The position numbers and the translations under genes are program-made. The notes beneath the pieces were generated by a model. That model saw only the letters and a program-made list of their open reading frames with translations, ran no database searches and was not told the origin of the DNA. 35,856 nt of DNA from Bacteroidales bacterium (lineage in GTDB: Bacteria; Bacteroidota; Bacteroidia; Bacteroidales; UBA932), in assembly GCA_017398335.1 (NCBI GenBank), contig JAFQGK010000009.1, positions 1 to 35,856 on the forward strand, given 5' to 3'. Positions 26,352 through 35,006 of the stretch are shown here, one piece after another; within the stretch, counting starts at the first letter, position 1, and each line of letters begins with the position of its first letter.

Positions 26352-27242
26352 TCAAATGAATTTGGCAACAACCAGTGTTGTGGCGAGAATTACTGAAAAC
26401 ATCAGCTGGAGATTCGCAGTCCTGACATCAAGATCAGCGATTATTGCAGTTCCTCCGGTCACAGAACTGTTCATTGTCTTTGCGCATCCGATGGCTACCG
26501 GCAATGTAAGGAAAATGAACACAGTGCTTGTCGGAAGAATCCCTATTATTGAAAGTACTCCGACCCAGATATAAGGGAAGATCATCTCGAATCCGTAAAG
26601 TAATGCCGAAGCCTTTGTCCCGAGTCCCATTGCCATTGTCTTGATGTCGGCGCGCCTGTCTGTCGCCATGTCTCTGGTGTTGTTTGAATGGAGGATGCCG
26701 TCTGTTATCAGACCGACAGGAAGGGCAATCCAAAGTACGCTCCAGTCAATTGCCCCGGTAGTCACATATGATGTACCTATGGTCGGAAGAAAGGCGAAAG
26801 TCAGGAGGATGTCAAGGTCTCCGAGGGCGTTATATTTCAGGAATGGATACAGTACTGTCAGAGCAGCGCCTGCCAGGCCGATGTATAGAAGCCCAATTCC
26901 AGTCATGGCGACAAGTCCAAGACCGCTGATGACCGATATTGTCAGAAGGATGATGGCGAGATTCCTGATTTCTGCCGGCTGGAACATGCCCGTTGTCAGG
27001 GTCTTTGCTCCGAAAGTGTCCTCTGCGTCTACTTTTTTCCTGAAATCAAACCAGTCGCTCCAGACGTTTCCGGAGAGATGGAACAGGATCATGCCTATCA
27101 GAGTCCATGCTCCGAGAGCCCAGTCTATATCATGCCCTTTGAAGAATAGATATGCCAGTGAAACGATGATAGGCATCGCTGATGCCGGAATTGACCAAGG
27201 TCTGACTGCGATGATCCATTCGCCGATTTTATGTTTACCCAT
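26352..27242 (-). CDS. menA: 1,4-dihydroxy-2-naphthoate polyprenyltransferase (UbiA family)
   Basis: Probably attaches a polyprenyl chain to 1,4-dihydroxy-2-naphthoate to make demethylmenaquinone, the respiratory quinone precursor. The 296-residue membrane protein has the two Asp-rich prenyl-diphosphate motifs: N59, D63 and D66 in GNVWSDWFDF, and NNTRDMATDRRAD at 187-199. The second closely resembles the NNxRDxxTDxxAGK motif of MenA over other UbiA relatives. Eight to nine hydrophobic segments are seen. No other men gene is adjacent, so a related prenyltransferase is possible. It is transcribed from its own promoter and precedes the CPBP protease. Confidence 0.8.
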   Translation of the reverse strand: MGKHKIGEWIIAVRPWSIPASAMPIIVSLAYLFFKGHDIDWALGAWTLIGMILFHLSGNVWSDWFDFRKKVDAEDTFGAKTLTTGMFQPAEIRNLAIILLTISVISGLGLVAMTGIGLLYIGLAGAALTVLYPFLKYNALGDLDILLTFAFLPTIGTSYVTTGAIDWSVLWIALPVGLITDGILHSNNTRDMATDRRADIKTMAMGLGTKASALLYGFEMIFPYIWVGVLSIIGILPTSTVFIFLTLPVAIGCAKTMNSSVTGGTAIIADLDVRTANLQLMFSVILATTLVVAKFI

Positions 27243-27275
27243 AAAGGTTCAGGTTTTGTGTTATTAATCAGATTG

Positions 27276-27292
27276 CAAATATAGCAAAAATA
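27276..27292 (-). promoter_or_regulatory. Two overlapping-range -7 candidates for menA
   Basis: TATATTTG (27276-27283) and TATTTTTG (27285-27292) on the minus strand both fit TAnnTTTG. The nearer one is 33 bases upstream of the menA ATG. The second overlaps the T-rich tail of the terminator at 27293-27332. Confidence 0.5.
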
Positions 27293-27332
27293 ATAAAAGA
27301 TAGAGCCCTCTCGATTCACACCGAAAGGGCTC
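27293..27332 (-). terminator. Terminator hairpin downstream of the HAD gene
   Basis: GAGCCCT pairs with AGGGCTC (27303-27309 with 27326-27332), extended inward by TCG/CGA. On the minus strand it is followed by a T-rich tract (TATCTTTTATTATTTTTG), as expected for an intrinsic terminator of the unit coming from the PPIase and HAD genes or of a small RNA. Confidence 0.75.
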
Positions 27333-27465
27333 CGCAATTCTAACCTAAAACTTAACCTATGAAAAAACTATTCGCTGTGAGTTATTGCGAAATCTATGCC
27401 ATAAATTAGATTTAAATGGCAAAGGTTCTTCAAAAGGTCGATAGTTTGTTCATATAAGTAGCTTG
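27333..27465 (-). other. Non-coding stretch upstream of the terminator, possible small RNA or 3' UTR
   Basis: Between the HAD stop (27466) and the terminator lie 133 bases without a credible gene. On the minus strand they contain GCCAT/ATGGC (27388-27410) and a direct repeat TAGGTTA around 27340-27360. AACCTTTG on the minus strand (about 27420-27427) is one base off the -7 consensus. An RNA of about 110 bases ending at the terminator would be possible, but could equally be the tail of the HAD mRNA. Confidence 0.35.
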
Positions 27466-28161
27466 TTATATTAGCATAGGAATGATTTCGCGGATATCGT
27501 TGATTTCTATTATCCGGTCTGATTCCGGCATGTCCATCATTTCGTGGACCCAGACCACTTCATGTGGTGTGTGGATGGCAACGCCTCCGATGTTCACCAC
27601 CGGCGCTATGTCCGACTTGACAGAATTTCCGATCATCAATATCTGCTCCGGACGAAGATCGAGCTTGGCCGCAAGTTCGAGATAATTCTTCTCGTCCTTG
27701 TTTTCCATTACCTCGCAATGGTGGAAATACTTGTCCAGGCCGGAAAGCCTATACTTGTAGAGCTGCTCGGTCAGATCACCCTTGGTCGCAACAATAAGTG
27801 TGTACCTGCCGTAAAGTGCCTTCAAGGTCTCCTCAACGCCTTCTATCAGCCTGAATTCGTGAAATGCGAGCTCTGTGATGATCTTCTTTATTCCGTAATA
27901 TATGCTTTCCGGCAACATTCCGCCACAGAGTTCCATCGCAGCATCGGTCATTCCTATCAGATATGTCTTTGAACCATATCCGAAGAGGGGAATATTGTCC
28001 TCCTGCTTGCGCCATAACATATCCTGAACGCCTTCCGGTGTGGTATAATCCGCAAGAAGTTCAGTAAACCTGGCCTCTGCGTCCCTGAAGTACTGCTCGT
28101 TCTCCCAAAGGGTATCGTCAGCGTCAAAAAATATATGTGTGAATCTTCCTTTCAGGTCCAT
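27466..28161 (-). CDS. HAD-superfamily phosphatase (YjjG/PGP-like)
   Basis: A 231-residue hydrolase read from the ATG at 28161. The HAD motifs are D13 and D15 in FFDADDTLW, T126 in VATKGD, a lysine at 155/158 in MENKDEKNY, and D184 in GNSVKSD. The helical cap lies between motifs I and II, the C1 type. Family members dephosphorylate nucleotides or sugar phosphates; the substrate here is unknown. It is not a recognisable SerB. The frame is open upstream to 28218, but that overlaps the PPIase gene; the chosen start leaves a four-base gap. Confidence 0.85.
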   Translation of the reverse strand: MDLKGRFTHIFFDADDTLWENEQYFRDAEARFTELLADYTTPEGVQDMLWRKQEDNIPLFGYGSKTYLIGMTDAAMELCGGMLPESIYYGIKKIITELAFHEFRLIEGVEETLKALYGRYTLIVATKGDLTEQLYKYRLSGLDKYFHHCEVMENKDEKNYLELAAKLDLRPEQILMIGNSVKSDIAPVVNIGGVAIHTPHEVVWVHEMMDMPESDRIIEINDIREIIPMLI

Positions 28162-28165
28162 TGCC

Positions 28166-28870
28166 CTATTCCTTTGAAACAGTGTCTGCAGGTACTTCCA
28201 CCTGAACAGGCTCTTCAATGACAGGCCTGATGCTCTGGATGATTACGTCCTCGTAAGGTCTGTCGTATGGGTCAGTGGCAACTCCGGCAATCCTGTCGAT
28301 GACCTCAAGGCCCTCGATGACTTCTCCGAAGATGGAGTACTGTCCGTCAAGGTGCAGGCAGGCATTTTCGTCCTGAACGATGTAGAACTGAGAGCCGGAC
28401 GATGCTTTAGTAGGGTTGGCTAGATCGCCTTTACGGGCAGCGGCAAGTGCTCCTTTCTTGTGCCAGTATTCGTTGACGAATTCAGCCGGTACTGTGTAAT
28501 CAGGCCCGCCGGTTCCCCATGCGTTGATCATGGATGTGTCTCTCGAAAACGGGTCTCCGGTCTGTATCATGAATCCTTCGATTACTCGATGGAAACGAAT
28601 TCCGTCGTAGTACTTTTCGCTGACAAGTTTTGTGAAGTTGTCGCGATGCTTAGGGGTTTTGCTGTAAAGCTTCACCCTCATGTTTCCGTGTGTCGTTGTG
28701 ATGTCAAACACAGGCTCCTCAATTCTTTTACTTTCCATTTCAATTGCTGTTTTTGTCGAATCATTCAACTCTGTCTCAGCCGTGTCTTTCCCGTTTCTGC
28801 CACAAGAGCATGATCCGAGAACAAGTGCAGCTGAAGCAAGAATTATGGATGTTAACAATATTCTTTTCAT
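28166..28870 (-). CDS. Cyclophilin-type peptidyl-prolyl isomerase, lipoprotein
   Basis: Speeds cis-trans isomerisation of prolyl bonds. The 234-residue protein has a signal peptide with a lipobox LGSC, lipidated at C21, followed by a polar linker to about residue 50. The cyclophilin domain (about 54-220) shows FHRVIEGFMIQTGDP at 93-107, and SSGSQFYIV; the active-site arginine is R95. It should sit in the periplasm, anchored to a membrane. It is the first gene of a two-gene unit with the HAD phosphatase and is divergent from the flippase, sharing a palindromic promoter. Confidence 0.93.
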   Translation of the reverse strand: MKRILLTSIILASAALVLGSCSCGRNGKDTAETELNDSTKTAIEMESKRIEEPVFDITTTHGNMRVKLYSKTPKHRDNFTKLVSEKYYDGIRFHRVIEGFMIQTGDPFSRDTSMINAWGTGGPDYTVPAEFVNEYWHKKGALAAARKGDLANPTKASSGSQFYIVQDENACLHLDGQYSIFGEVIEGLEVIDRIAGVATDPYDRPYEDVIIQSIRPVIEEPVQVEVPADTVSKE

Positions 28871-28889
28871 ATCCTTAAGCTTTTACCCG

Positions 28890-28909
28890 ACAAAAATAAT
28901 TATTTTTGT
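28890..28909. promoter_or_regulatory. Palindromic divergent promoter: two opposed -7 boxes
   Basis: ACAAAAATAATTATTTTTGT is a perfect 20-base palindrome. It contains TATTTTTG on the plus strand (28901-28908, toward the flippase, eight bases from its ATG) and TATTTTTG on the minus strand (28891-28898, toward the PPIase gene, 20 bases from its ATG). Only two bases separate the boxes. Confidence 0.6.
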
Positions 28910-28916
28910 GGTCATT

Positions 28917-30407
28917 ATGGCAAATCCCTTGAAACAATTGGCCGGGCAGACTGTGATTTACGGTTTGAGTACCATATTGGCCAGAATCATAAATTTTCTT
29001 TTTGTTCCTATCTATACCAGGCTTCTGACCCCGGAAAGTTATGGTGTAGTTACTGAATTCATGGCCTATATTGCAGTGCTTCAGGTAGTTCTGGTCATGG
29101 GCCTTGAGACCGGGTGCTTCCGGTTTGCCAATAAGGAAGGCGTCGATTCCAAGAAGGTGTACTCGAATGCGTTCGTTACGGTGTTCTGTGTCAGCGCTAC
29201 ATTCCTTGCCCTGATGATTGCCTTTGCCGGCCCGATCTCATCTGCCCTCGGATATGAGGGCTATTCGTCCTGCATAATGTATATGGGAGGCATTCTTGCT
29301 CTGGATGCAGTGACTGCCATACTTTTCGCCAAACTCCGTCAGGAAAACAGGGCCTTGAAGTTCGCCATATTCAAGACTATAAAGATTGTCACCGAAACAG
29401 CAGCCAATCTGTTTCTGTTCCTGTGGTTCCCTAAAAACGTCGCTTCGGCTGAATGGCTCCTGAACTTCATACCGGCAACTCCGGATTTCAGTTATGTGAT
29501 TTTTGCCATATTCATCAGCTGTGTCATCTGCGCTTTACTTTTCATACCGGACTATCTGAAGCTCAGTTTCAGGCTTGAACCTAAGCTGTTGAAGCAGATG
29601 CTTGCATATTCGCTTCCGCTGATGGTGGCGGCTCTTCCGGGTGTGGTCAATGACTTTCTCGACAGAATACTTTTCAGATATTTCGATACAAATGCTGAGG
29701 CCTGGCGCTCAAGTCTGGGACTCTATCAGGCGGCGGTAAAGCTGGCTGTGATAATGAACCTTTTCATCCAGATGTTCAGGTATGCTGCGGAGCCGTTCTT
29801 CTTCAGAAGGGCAAAGGAGAAGGACTCCAGGGCTCTTTATGCTTCTGTCCAGGAATATTTTACAGCATTCTGCGGACTGGTCTTCCTTGGTGTGATTCTG
29901 TATATAGATATTATTGCGCTTATCCTTGGTCCTCAGTTCCGTTCGGCAGTCGGTGTGGTTCCTGTAATGCTGCTCTCATATATGATTCTCGGCATGCTGT
30001 TCAATGTCTCTATGTGGTACAAACTGTCCGGAAAAACTGATATGGCGATATGGATAACCCTTTCCGGTCTGGTTGTGACAGCTCTTGTAATTGTTGTCTT
30101 CATGCCGAAGTATTCTTATTGGGCTGCCGCTTACGGCCACCTTGCAAGTTATGTCGTGATGTTTGCAATCAGTTCCGTCCTTGGTGCGAAATATTATCCC
30201 ATTCCATACCGCTGGGGCCGTCTGTTGGGCATATTCATAATAATGAGTGCGGTCTATGGCATTTCTGCACTCATAGACCGCACTGTTTTCGAAGGTGTAT
30301 CTTTCGGACAGTCCTCTACAGGACTTCTTGTTGCCAAACTGGCTGTCCATACAGTCCTGATACTGATCTATATGGCTTCAGCAGCCATGATTATCCGTAA
30401 GAAATAA
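28917..30407 (+). CDS. Polysaccharide flippase (MOP/Wzx-like)
   Basis: A 496-residue membrane protein with about 12-14 helices, starting MANPLKQLAGQTVIYGLSTI, the usual N-terminus of polysaccharide-biosynthesis flippases in Bacteroidota, followed by FLFVPIYTRLLTPESYG. Such proteins move lipid-linked glycans or lipid II-like molecules across the inner membrane. No glycosyltransferases or other polysaccharide genes are adjacent, so it may serve a general envelope pathway. The frame is open to 28680, but that extension covers the divergent promoter and the antisense PPIase gene. It ends tail to tail against GH20 with no gap. Confidence 0.88.
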   Translation: MANPLKQLAGQTVIYGLSTILARIINFLFVPIYTRLLTPESYGVVTEFMAYIAVLQVVLVMGLETGCFRFANKEGVDSKKVYSNAFVTVFCVSATFLALMIAFAGPISSALGYEGYSSCIMYMGGILALDAVTAILFAKLRQENRALKFAIFKTIKIVTETAANLFLFLWFPKNVASAEWLLNFIPATPDFSYVIFAIFISCVICALLFIPDYLKLSFRLEPKLLKQMLAYSLPLMVAALPGVVNDFLDRILFRYFDTNAEAWRSSLGLYQAAVKLAVIMNLFIQMFRYAAEPFFFRRAKEKDSRALYASVQEYFTAFCGLVFLGVILYIDIIALILGPQFRSAVGVVPVMLLSYMILGMLFNVSMWYKLSGKTDMAIWITLSGLVVTALVIVVFMPKYSYWAAAYGHLASYVVMFAISSVLGAKYYPIPYRWGRLLGIFIIMSAVYGISALIDRTVFEGVSFGQSSTGLLVAKLAVHTVLILIYMASAAMIIRKK

Positions 30408-32744
30408 TTATTTTACGACAACCTCATCAATAAACAGGAATCCCTTGTGTCCGGCGGCAGAATGCCACTTCGGAAGGGCTTCGAGAGTCTGGGCTGTCAC
30501 TTTCAGGAACTTCGCTGATGTTTCAGGGAATGTGATGCTGTATTCCTTTACTCCGTTCTTTGCATTACGGCCTTCGACAGGGTACTTGGCCTTTGCCACC
30601 TCTGTATAGTTCGTGCCGTCTTCTGAAACCGAAACGACGAGACTCAAAGGATTGAATATGAAGTCCCCCTTTTCTATAAGGGCACCGATGGAAACAGAGC
30701 TATAGGTATTTCCTTCTCCCATGTCTATGACAGCTTCGAAGTCTTTTCCATACCATCCGGCCCAGTCTCCGTTCTTGTAATTATATCCGCCTCTGATTCC
30801 GTCTGCCAGCAGATCCGGACAAGCAAATGTATAGCTGCTGTGAGGAGGATTGCTTACCGATACAGGCCTTCCCATGGCTTTATGGCTGTGGAATGTTCTG
30901 GAAACGACACCAGTCGCCTCGCCGTTATGGATGGTAGCTGCTTTGAGTGTGCAGTCTCCTGTTATGCATACAGGTTCTGTATATAATGTTGACGAAGCAT
31001 CCGGATCTGTTCCGTCAAGTGTATATCTGATCTCGCCATTGCCCTGGGTTCTCAGGCTGACCTCTACGCAATTCTTTTCGTTGTTTATTCCTACGGTCAT
31101 CTTGGTCTGGAAGATATGCTTGGCATAGTTATATCCTGCCATATCATATATCGCGCAGAACTCATCAGCACTTTCGTAAAATCTCTCCCAGTCCTTGTTG
31201 TCGGCCTGGCACCACTGCACTTCACTGAGGGCGGCCATTCGTGGAAGAAGCATATACTGAAGGTGCTCTTCGCTTGCGATGTACTCAGTCCAGAGGTTGG
31301 CCTGAACACCGATAATATGAGACTTTTCCTCGTCAGTCATACCCTCTACGAATGGTTCATATGAGTAGCATTTCTCGACAGGAAGGTATCCGCCGATGCC
31401 AAGAGGCTCTTTTGAGGTGTCATTTGACTGATAATAGTCAAGATAGAAGAATGTGTTTGGAGTCATGATTGCGTCATGGCCGAGTCTTGCAGCCTCTATA
31501 CCACCTGAAACTCCTCTCCATGACATCACTGTCGCATTTGGAGCTACCTCGCCTTCAAGAATCTCGTCCCATCCGATGATCCTTTTGCCATTTGAGTTGA
31601 TGAGTTTCTCCATTCTTGCCATTACATAGCTCTGAAGGTAGTGTTCAGCCTTATGGTTTTTGTCATCCTTCAGACCGAGTTCTCTCATCCGGGCCTTGCA
31701 TTTAGGACATTTCTTCCAGCGTACCTTAGGGCACTCATCGCCACCTATATGTATGTATTCTGATGGAAAAAGCTCGCATATTTCAGAAAGAACGTCCTCA
31801 AGGAAGAGCATGGTCTTTTCGTTTCCTGCACAAAGCACATCATCGGCAATGCCCCAGTCTCCCCAAACCTCATACGGACCACCGGTACATCCCAATTCAG
31901 GATATGCTGCAAGAGCGGCAAGCATGTGTCCCGGGAGGTCGATTTCCGGAATAATGGTTATTCCTTTTGCGGCCGCATAATCAATCACTTCCTTGATTTG
32001 TTCCTGAGAGAACCAGCATCCTTCTCCGTATCTGGTGTTGTCGTAGCCGGACCTGCTGTTAAGGTGCCCGACGATGGTCTTGTTCCTGATTGAACCTACT
32101 TCTGTGAGTTTCGGATATTTCTTGATTTCAACTCTCCATCCCTGGTCATCTGTAAGATGCCAGTGAAGTATGTTGAGTTTATGGATTTCCATGATGTCAA
32201 GATATCTCTTCACAGCATCGATATCAAAGAAATGACGTGATACGTCCAGATGCATGCCACGGTATCCGAAGCGTGGGGCGTCGTCTATCTTACAGCATGG
32301 CAGTGTCCACTTTGCATCAGGAGCCGCCTCTGCTCCGAAAATTTCAACTGGGAGCATCTGTTTCAGTGTCTGGATAGCGTAGTTGAAACCGTTAAGCCCG
32401 GAAGCTGACACTTGTACGGCTTTTCTGCTTACATTGACCTGATATGCTTCAGAAGGCATGTCGGGAGAGAGAACGAAAATGAATCCCTTTCCGGAAACGC
32501 CCTCTTCAATGCTGCTTTCTTTACCGCTGGCGAGTGAAAGCTGATGGGCGAATTTTGTGATTACTGATTTCGAGGCGTCGTCAAGATCGGCAGCGTAGCG
32601 GACTGTTGCTCCGGCAGCCTTGAATGTGCCGGGCATGATCTCTACCTTATTCGGATATGGAACAACGGTAATCGTTTCCTCTGCTGTCATGCAGCAGGAT
32701 GTGACGGCGAACAGGATAGTCGCAAGAACATATGTTTTTATCAT
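30408..32744 (-). CDS. GH20 beta-N-acetylhexosaminidase, probable lipoprotein
   Basis: Removes terminal N-acetylhexosamine residues from glycans. From the ATG at 32744 it has 778 residues: a signal peptide with a lipobox-like VTSC (C17), a GH20 N-terminal domain, then the catalytic TIM barrel starting near RFGYRGMHLDVSRHFF (about 158-173), with the Asp-Glu pair D336-E337 in IHIGGDECPK. A chitobiase C-terminal-like domain (IRYTLDGTDPDASS) and a discoidin-like carbohydrate-binding region follow. The 793-residue frame from 32789 overlaps the upstream gene, so the shorter start is chosen. It lies 25 bases after the AspT-type transporter gene. Substrates may be mucin, chitin-like or host N-glycans. 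Confidence 0.94.
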   Translation of the reverse strand: MIKTYVLATILFAVTSCCMTAEETITVVPYPNKVEIMPGTFKAAGATVRYAADLDDASKSVITKFAHQLSLASGKESSIEEGVSGKGFIFVLSPDMPSEAYQVNVSRKAVQVSASGLNGFNYAIQTLKQMLPVEIFGAEAAPDAKWTLPCCKIDDAPRFGYRGMHLDVSRHFFDIDAVKRYLDIMEIHKLNILHWHLTDDQGWRVEIKKYPKLTEVGSIRNKTIVGHLNSRSGYDNTRYGEGCWFSQEQIKEVIDYAAAKGITIIPEIDLPGHMLAALAAYPELGCTGGPYEVWGDWGIADDVLCAGNEKTMLFLEDVLSEICELFPSEYIHIGGDECPKVRWKKCPKCKARMRELGLKDDKNHKAEHYLQSYVMARMEKLINSNGKRIIGWDEILEGEVAPNATVMSWRGVSGGIEAARLGHDAIMTPNTFFYLDYYQSNDTSKEPLGIGGYLPVEKCYSYEPFVEGMTDEEKSHIIGVQANLWTEYIASEEHLQYMLLPRMAALSEVQWCQADNKDWERFYESADEFCAIYDMAGYNYAKHIFQTKMTVGINNEKNCVEVSLRTQGNGEIRYTLDGTDPDASSTLYTEPVCITGDCTLKAATIHNGEATGVVSRTFHSHKAMGRPVSVSNPPHSSYTFACPDLLADGIRGGYNYKNGDWAGWYGKDFEAVIDMGEGNTYSSVSIGALIEKGDFIFNPLSLVVSVSEDGTNYTEVAKAKYPVEGRNAKNGVKEYSITFPETSAKFLKVTAQTLEALPKWHSAAGHKGFLFIDEVVVK

Positions 32745-32769
32745 TTTATATAATGAATTTGATTTGTTT

Positions 32770-34437
32770 CTAAAATATAACCATGACAATCTGAGCCACT
32801 ATGACTCTCAGGAAAATGCTGACCGGATACACAGTCGCATAAGCTACGGCCGGTTCATCTCCGTCTACTGTCGAGTTCGCATAATTCAAAGCTATCGGAT
32901 TAGCCATACTTGCACAAAGCATACCTACATTTTTTTCATAGCTGGTTTTAAAGAGCCTTGATGCGATAAAACCGACAAGAAGGACAGGTATAATGGCAAG
33001 TGAAGAACTTATTGCAATCCATCTGATGCCTTCAGTTGTGAATACAGTGCTGAAGAAATCATTTCCTGCGCTTAAGCCGAGACCAGCAAGATATATGGTG
33101 ATACCAAGCTGCCTGAGCATGAGATTGGCGCTTTGGGTTGTATAGGTTGCCAGATGAAAGCGAGGACCGAATGCCCCCATCAGGATTCCCACTATGATAG
33201 GACCTCCGGCGATGCCGAGCTTCACCGGCATGCTCATTCCTGGTATCGCAATCGGAATACTTCCCAGAATAAGTCCGAGGACGATACCTGTGAAGATTGT
33301 GAACAGATTAGGGTTTCTGAGTTCTCTCGCCTGGTTTCCCAGAATCTTGCTGGCATTCTCGATTGCGCGGTCCTCGCCGACGATGGTCAGCCTGTCTCCC
33401 AACTGCAACCTTAGTGATTTGGACGGCAGCAGGTCAATTCCGGCGCGGTTCACTCTGGTAATGTTTATTCCGAATGAGTTTCTTAATCTCAGAGAACCTA
33501 ATCTCACTCCATTAAGTTCAGGTTTGGTTACCAGTATCTTTCTGGAAACCAGCTGATTGTCTATGGCATTCCAGTCGATGCCCTTTTTATTCCAATCGAT
33601 GTCCTCCTGTGGCCCGAACAGCTTCTTCAATTGGTCGACATCCTTCCTTCCGGATATTACCAGTACGTGCTCGTTCTGCTCGATGATGGTCTCGGAGGTC
33701 GGGATTATGACTTTGTCGCCTTTCCATATTCTGGATATTACGAACTGAACGTCTGCGTATTTTCTGATTTCCTGAATGCTTTTACCTATGATTTCAGGAT
33801 TGCTTATGAGATATTCGGTGACGAATGTGTTATCGCCGGACGTATTGCCGGACTTCGGCTTGTCCGCCTTGAAAGTGGCTTTCTTCAAAATGGCGACGCA
33901 TATTATGACTCCTATCATACCGAAGGGATATCCCACGGCGCATGCTATTGCCATGTTGTTTGCGCTTTCAATGTCTTCAGGATGCATCTGGAGGAAGGCC
34001 TGCTGAGCTGCTCCAAGCATCGGAGTGTTTGTTACTGCTCCGGAGAAGAGCCCCATCATTTCAGGTAGCGGGATGCCGGAAATCCAATACAGACATATGG
34101 TCATGGCTGTTCCTGCAAGAATAAGTATCAGAGATAGTATGTTCAGCTTGAACCCGCCTCTTTTGAATGCAGAGAAAAAGCCTGGCCCGACCTGGACGCC
34201 AAGCGAATAAATGAATATTATAAGACCGAAGTTCTGGGCCAGCAGGAGCATGTCCGGGTTGATCCGGAGTCCGAAATGTCCGGCAATGATTCCGGTGAAA
34301 AATACGAAAGTGACTCCAAGTGATACGCCGGATATCTTTATCCTGCCTAGAGCAAGCCCTGTAGCACAGATGAGCGATAGGATCAGTACCGCCTGTATGA
34401 ATGTATGTTCCGTAAAGAGTTCTACGAACCAGTTCAT
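32770..34437 (-). CDS. AspT/YidE-type transporter with two RCK_C domains
   Basis: A 555-residue inner-membrane protein of the aspartate:alanine exchanger family. Two membrane halves (about 1-190 and 370-555) flank a soluble centre with two TrkA-C/RCK_C domains (about 205-275 and 292-362). The IYSLGVQVGPGFF and GLFSGAVTNTPMLGAAQQA motifs are typical. AspT swaps aspartate for alanine; YidE and YbjL relatives have unclear substrates. The RCK_C domains suggest control by a small ligand. It starts 20 bases after the chromate-type pair and is followed by GH20 after 25 bases, so all four may form one operon. Confidence 0.88.
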   Translation of the reverse strand: MNWFVELFTEHTFIQAVLILSLICATGLALGRIKISGVSLGVTFVFFTGIIAGHFGLRINPDMLLLAQNFGLIIFIYSLGVQVGPGFFSAFKRGGFKLNILSLILILAGTAMTICLYWISGIPLPEMMGLFSGAVTNTPMLGAAQQAFLQMHPEDIESANNMAIACAVGYPFGMIGVIICVAILKKATFKADKPKSGNTSGDNTFVTEYLISNPEIIGKSIQEIRKYADVQFVISRIWKGDKVIIPTSETIIEQNEHVLVISGRKDVDQLKKLFGPQEDIDWNKKGIDWNAIDNQLVSRKILVTKPELNGVRLGSLRLRNSFGINITRVNRAGIDLLPSKSLRLQLGDRLTIVGEDRAIENASKILGNQARELRNPNLFTIFTGIVLGLILGSIPIAIPGMSMPVKLGIAGGPIIVGILMGAFGPRFHLATYTTQSANLMLRQLGITIYLAGLGLSAGNDFFSTVFTTEGIRWIAISSSLAIIPVLLVGFIASRLFKTSYEKNVGMLCASMANPIALNYANSTVDGDEPAVAYATVYPVSIFLRVIVAQIVMVIF

Positions 34438-34457
34438 TGATGGTCTTGATTAATAGT

Positions 34458-35006
34458 TTAATATAAAATCAATCCGGCGATTGCTCCCAGGCCCAATGCT
34501 GTGAACGGACCGAATTTCTTCAGGAAGATACCTGTAAACGCCAGCCCGCACAAGACGAAACTTTTCCAGTCGATGAAGTTTTCCGGTGTTGCGAGTCCAA
34601 GGGCAGCGGTTCCGACGAGTCCGAGGACAGCAGGTTTCAATCCTTCCATCACTCCTTTGAAGAGGTAGTGCTCCTTGAACTTGTCGTATACTTTGCAGAT
34701 CGCAAGTACTATTATGAAGGAAGGCAGAACTACAGCGAATGTTGCGGTGAATGAGCCCAATGTGCACATGAACTCAGATGCTCCTGTATTGGACAGAACT
34801 TCATATCCTATATAAGTGGCGGAATTGATTCCAATGGGACCGGGTGTCATCTGCGAGATCGCTACGATGTCCGTGAACGTTGTCGCGTCGATCCAGTTAT
34901 GTTCGGTGACTACCTGGCTCTGGATAAGCGAAAGCATCGCATATCCTCCTCCGATGGTGAACATGCCGATGATGAAGAAAGTGATGAATAGTTCCAGATA
35001 TATCAT
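34458..35006 (-). CDS. chrA: Chromate transporter family protein, second half-size subunit
   Basis: A 182-residue membrane protein covering one chromate-transporter (CHR) domain, with FFIIGMFTIGGGYAML at the start and ISQMTPGPIGINSATYIGY near 45-65. The start at 35006 overlaps the stop of the preceding gene as ATGA and has a strong AAGGAGGG ribosome-binding site. Together with its neighbour it corresponds to one long-chain ChrA divided into two genes. Members export chromate or carry related anions; in gut anaerobes the true substrate is unclear. Confidence 0.88.
   Translation of the reverse strand: MIYLELFITFFIIGMFTIGGGYAMLSLIQSQVVTEHNWIDATTFTDIVAISQMTPGPIGINSATYIGYEVLSNTGASEFMCTLGSFTATFAVVLPSFIIVLAICKVYDKFKEHYLFKGVMEGLKPAVLGLVGTAALGLATPENFIDWKSFVLCGLAFTGIFLKKFGPFTALGLGAIAGLILY

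Noticed and set aside
27359-27409. A 16-residue plus-strand peptide frame (MKKLFAVSYCEIYAIN)
   Set aside because: No plus-strand promoter, ribosome site or downstream plus-strand gene; the minus-strand terminator explains the region better.
28680-28916. Upstream extension of the flippase frame by 79 codons
   Set aside because: It runs through the divergent promoter and the opposite PPIase gene; the family N-terminus begins at 28917.
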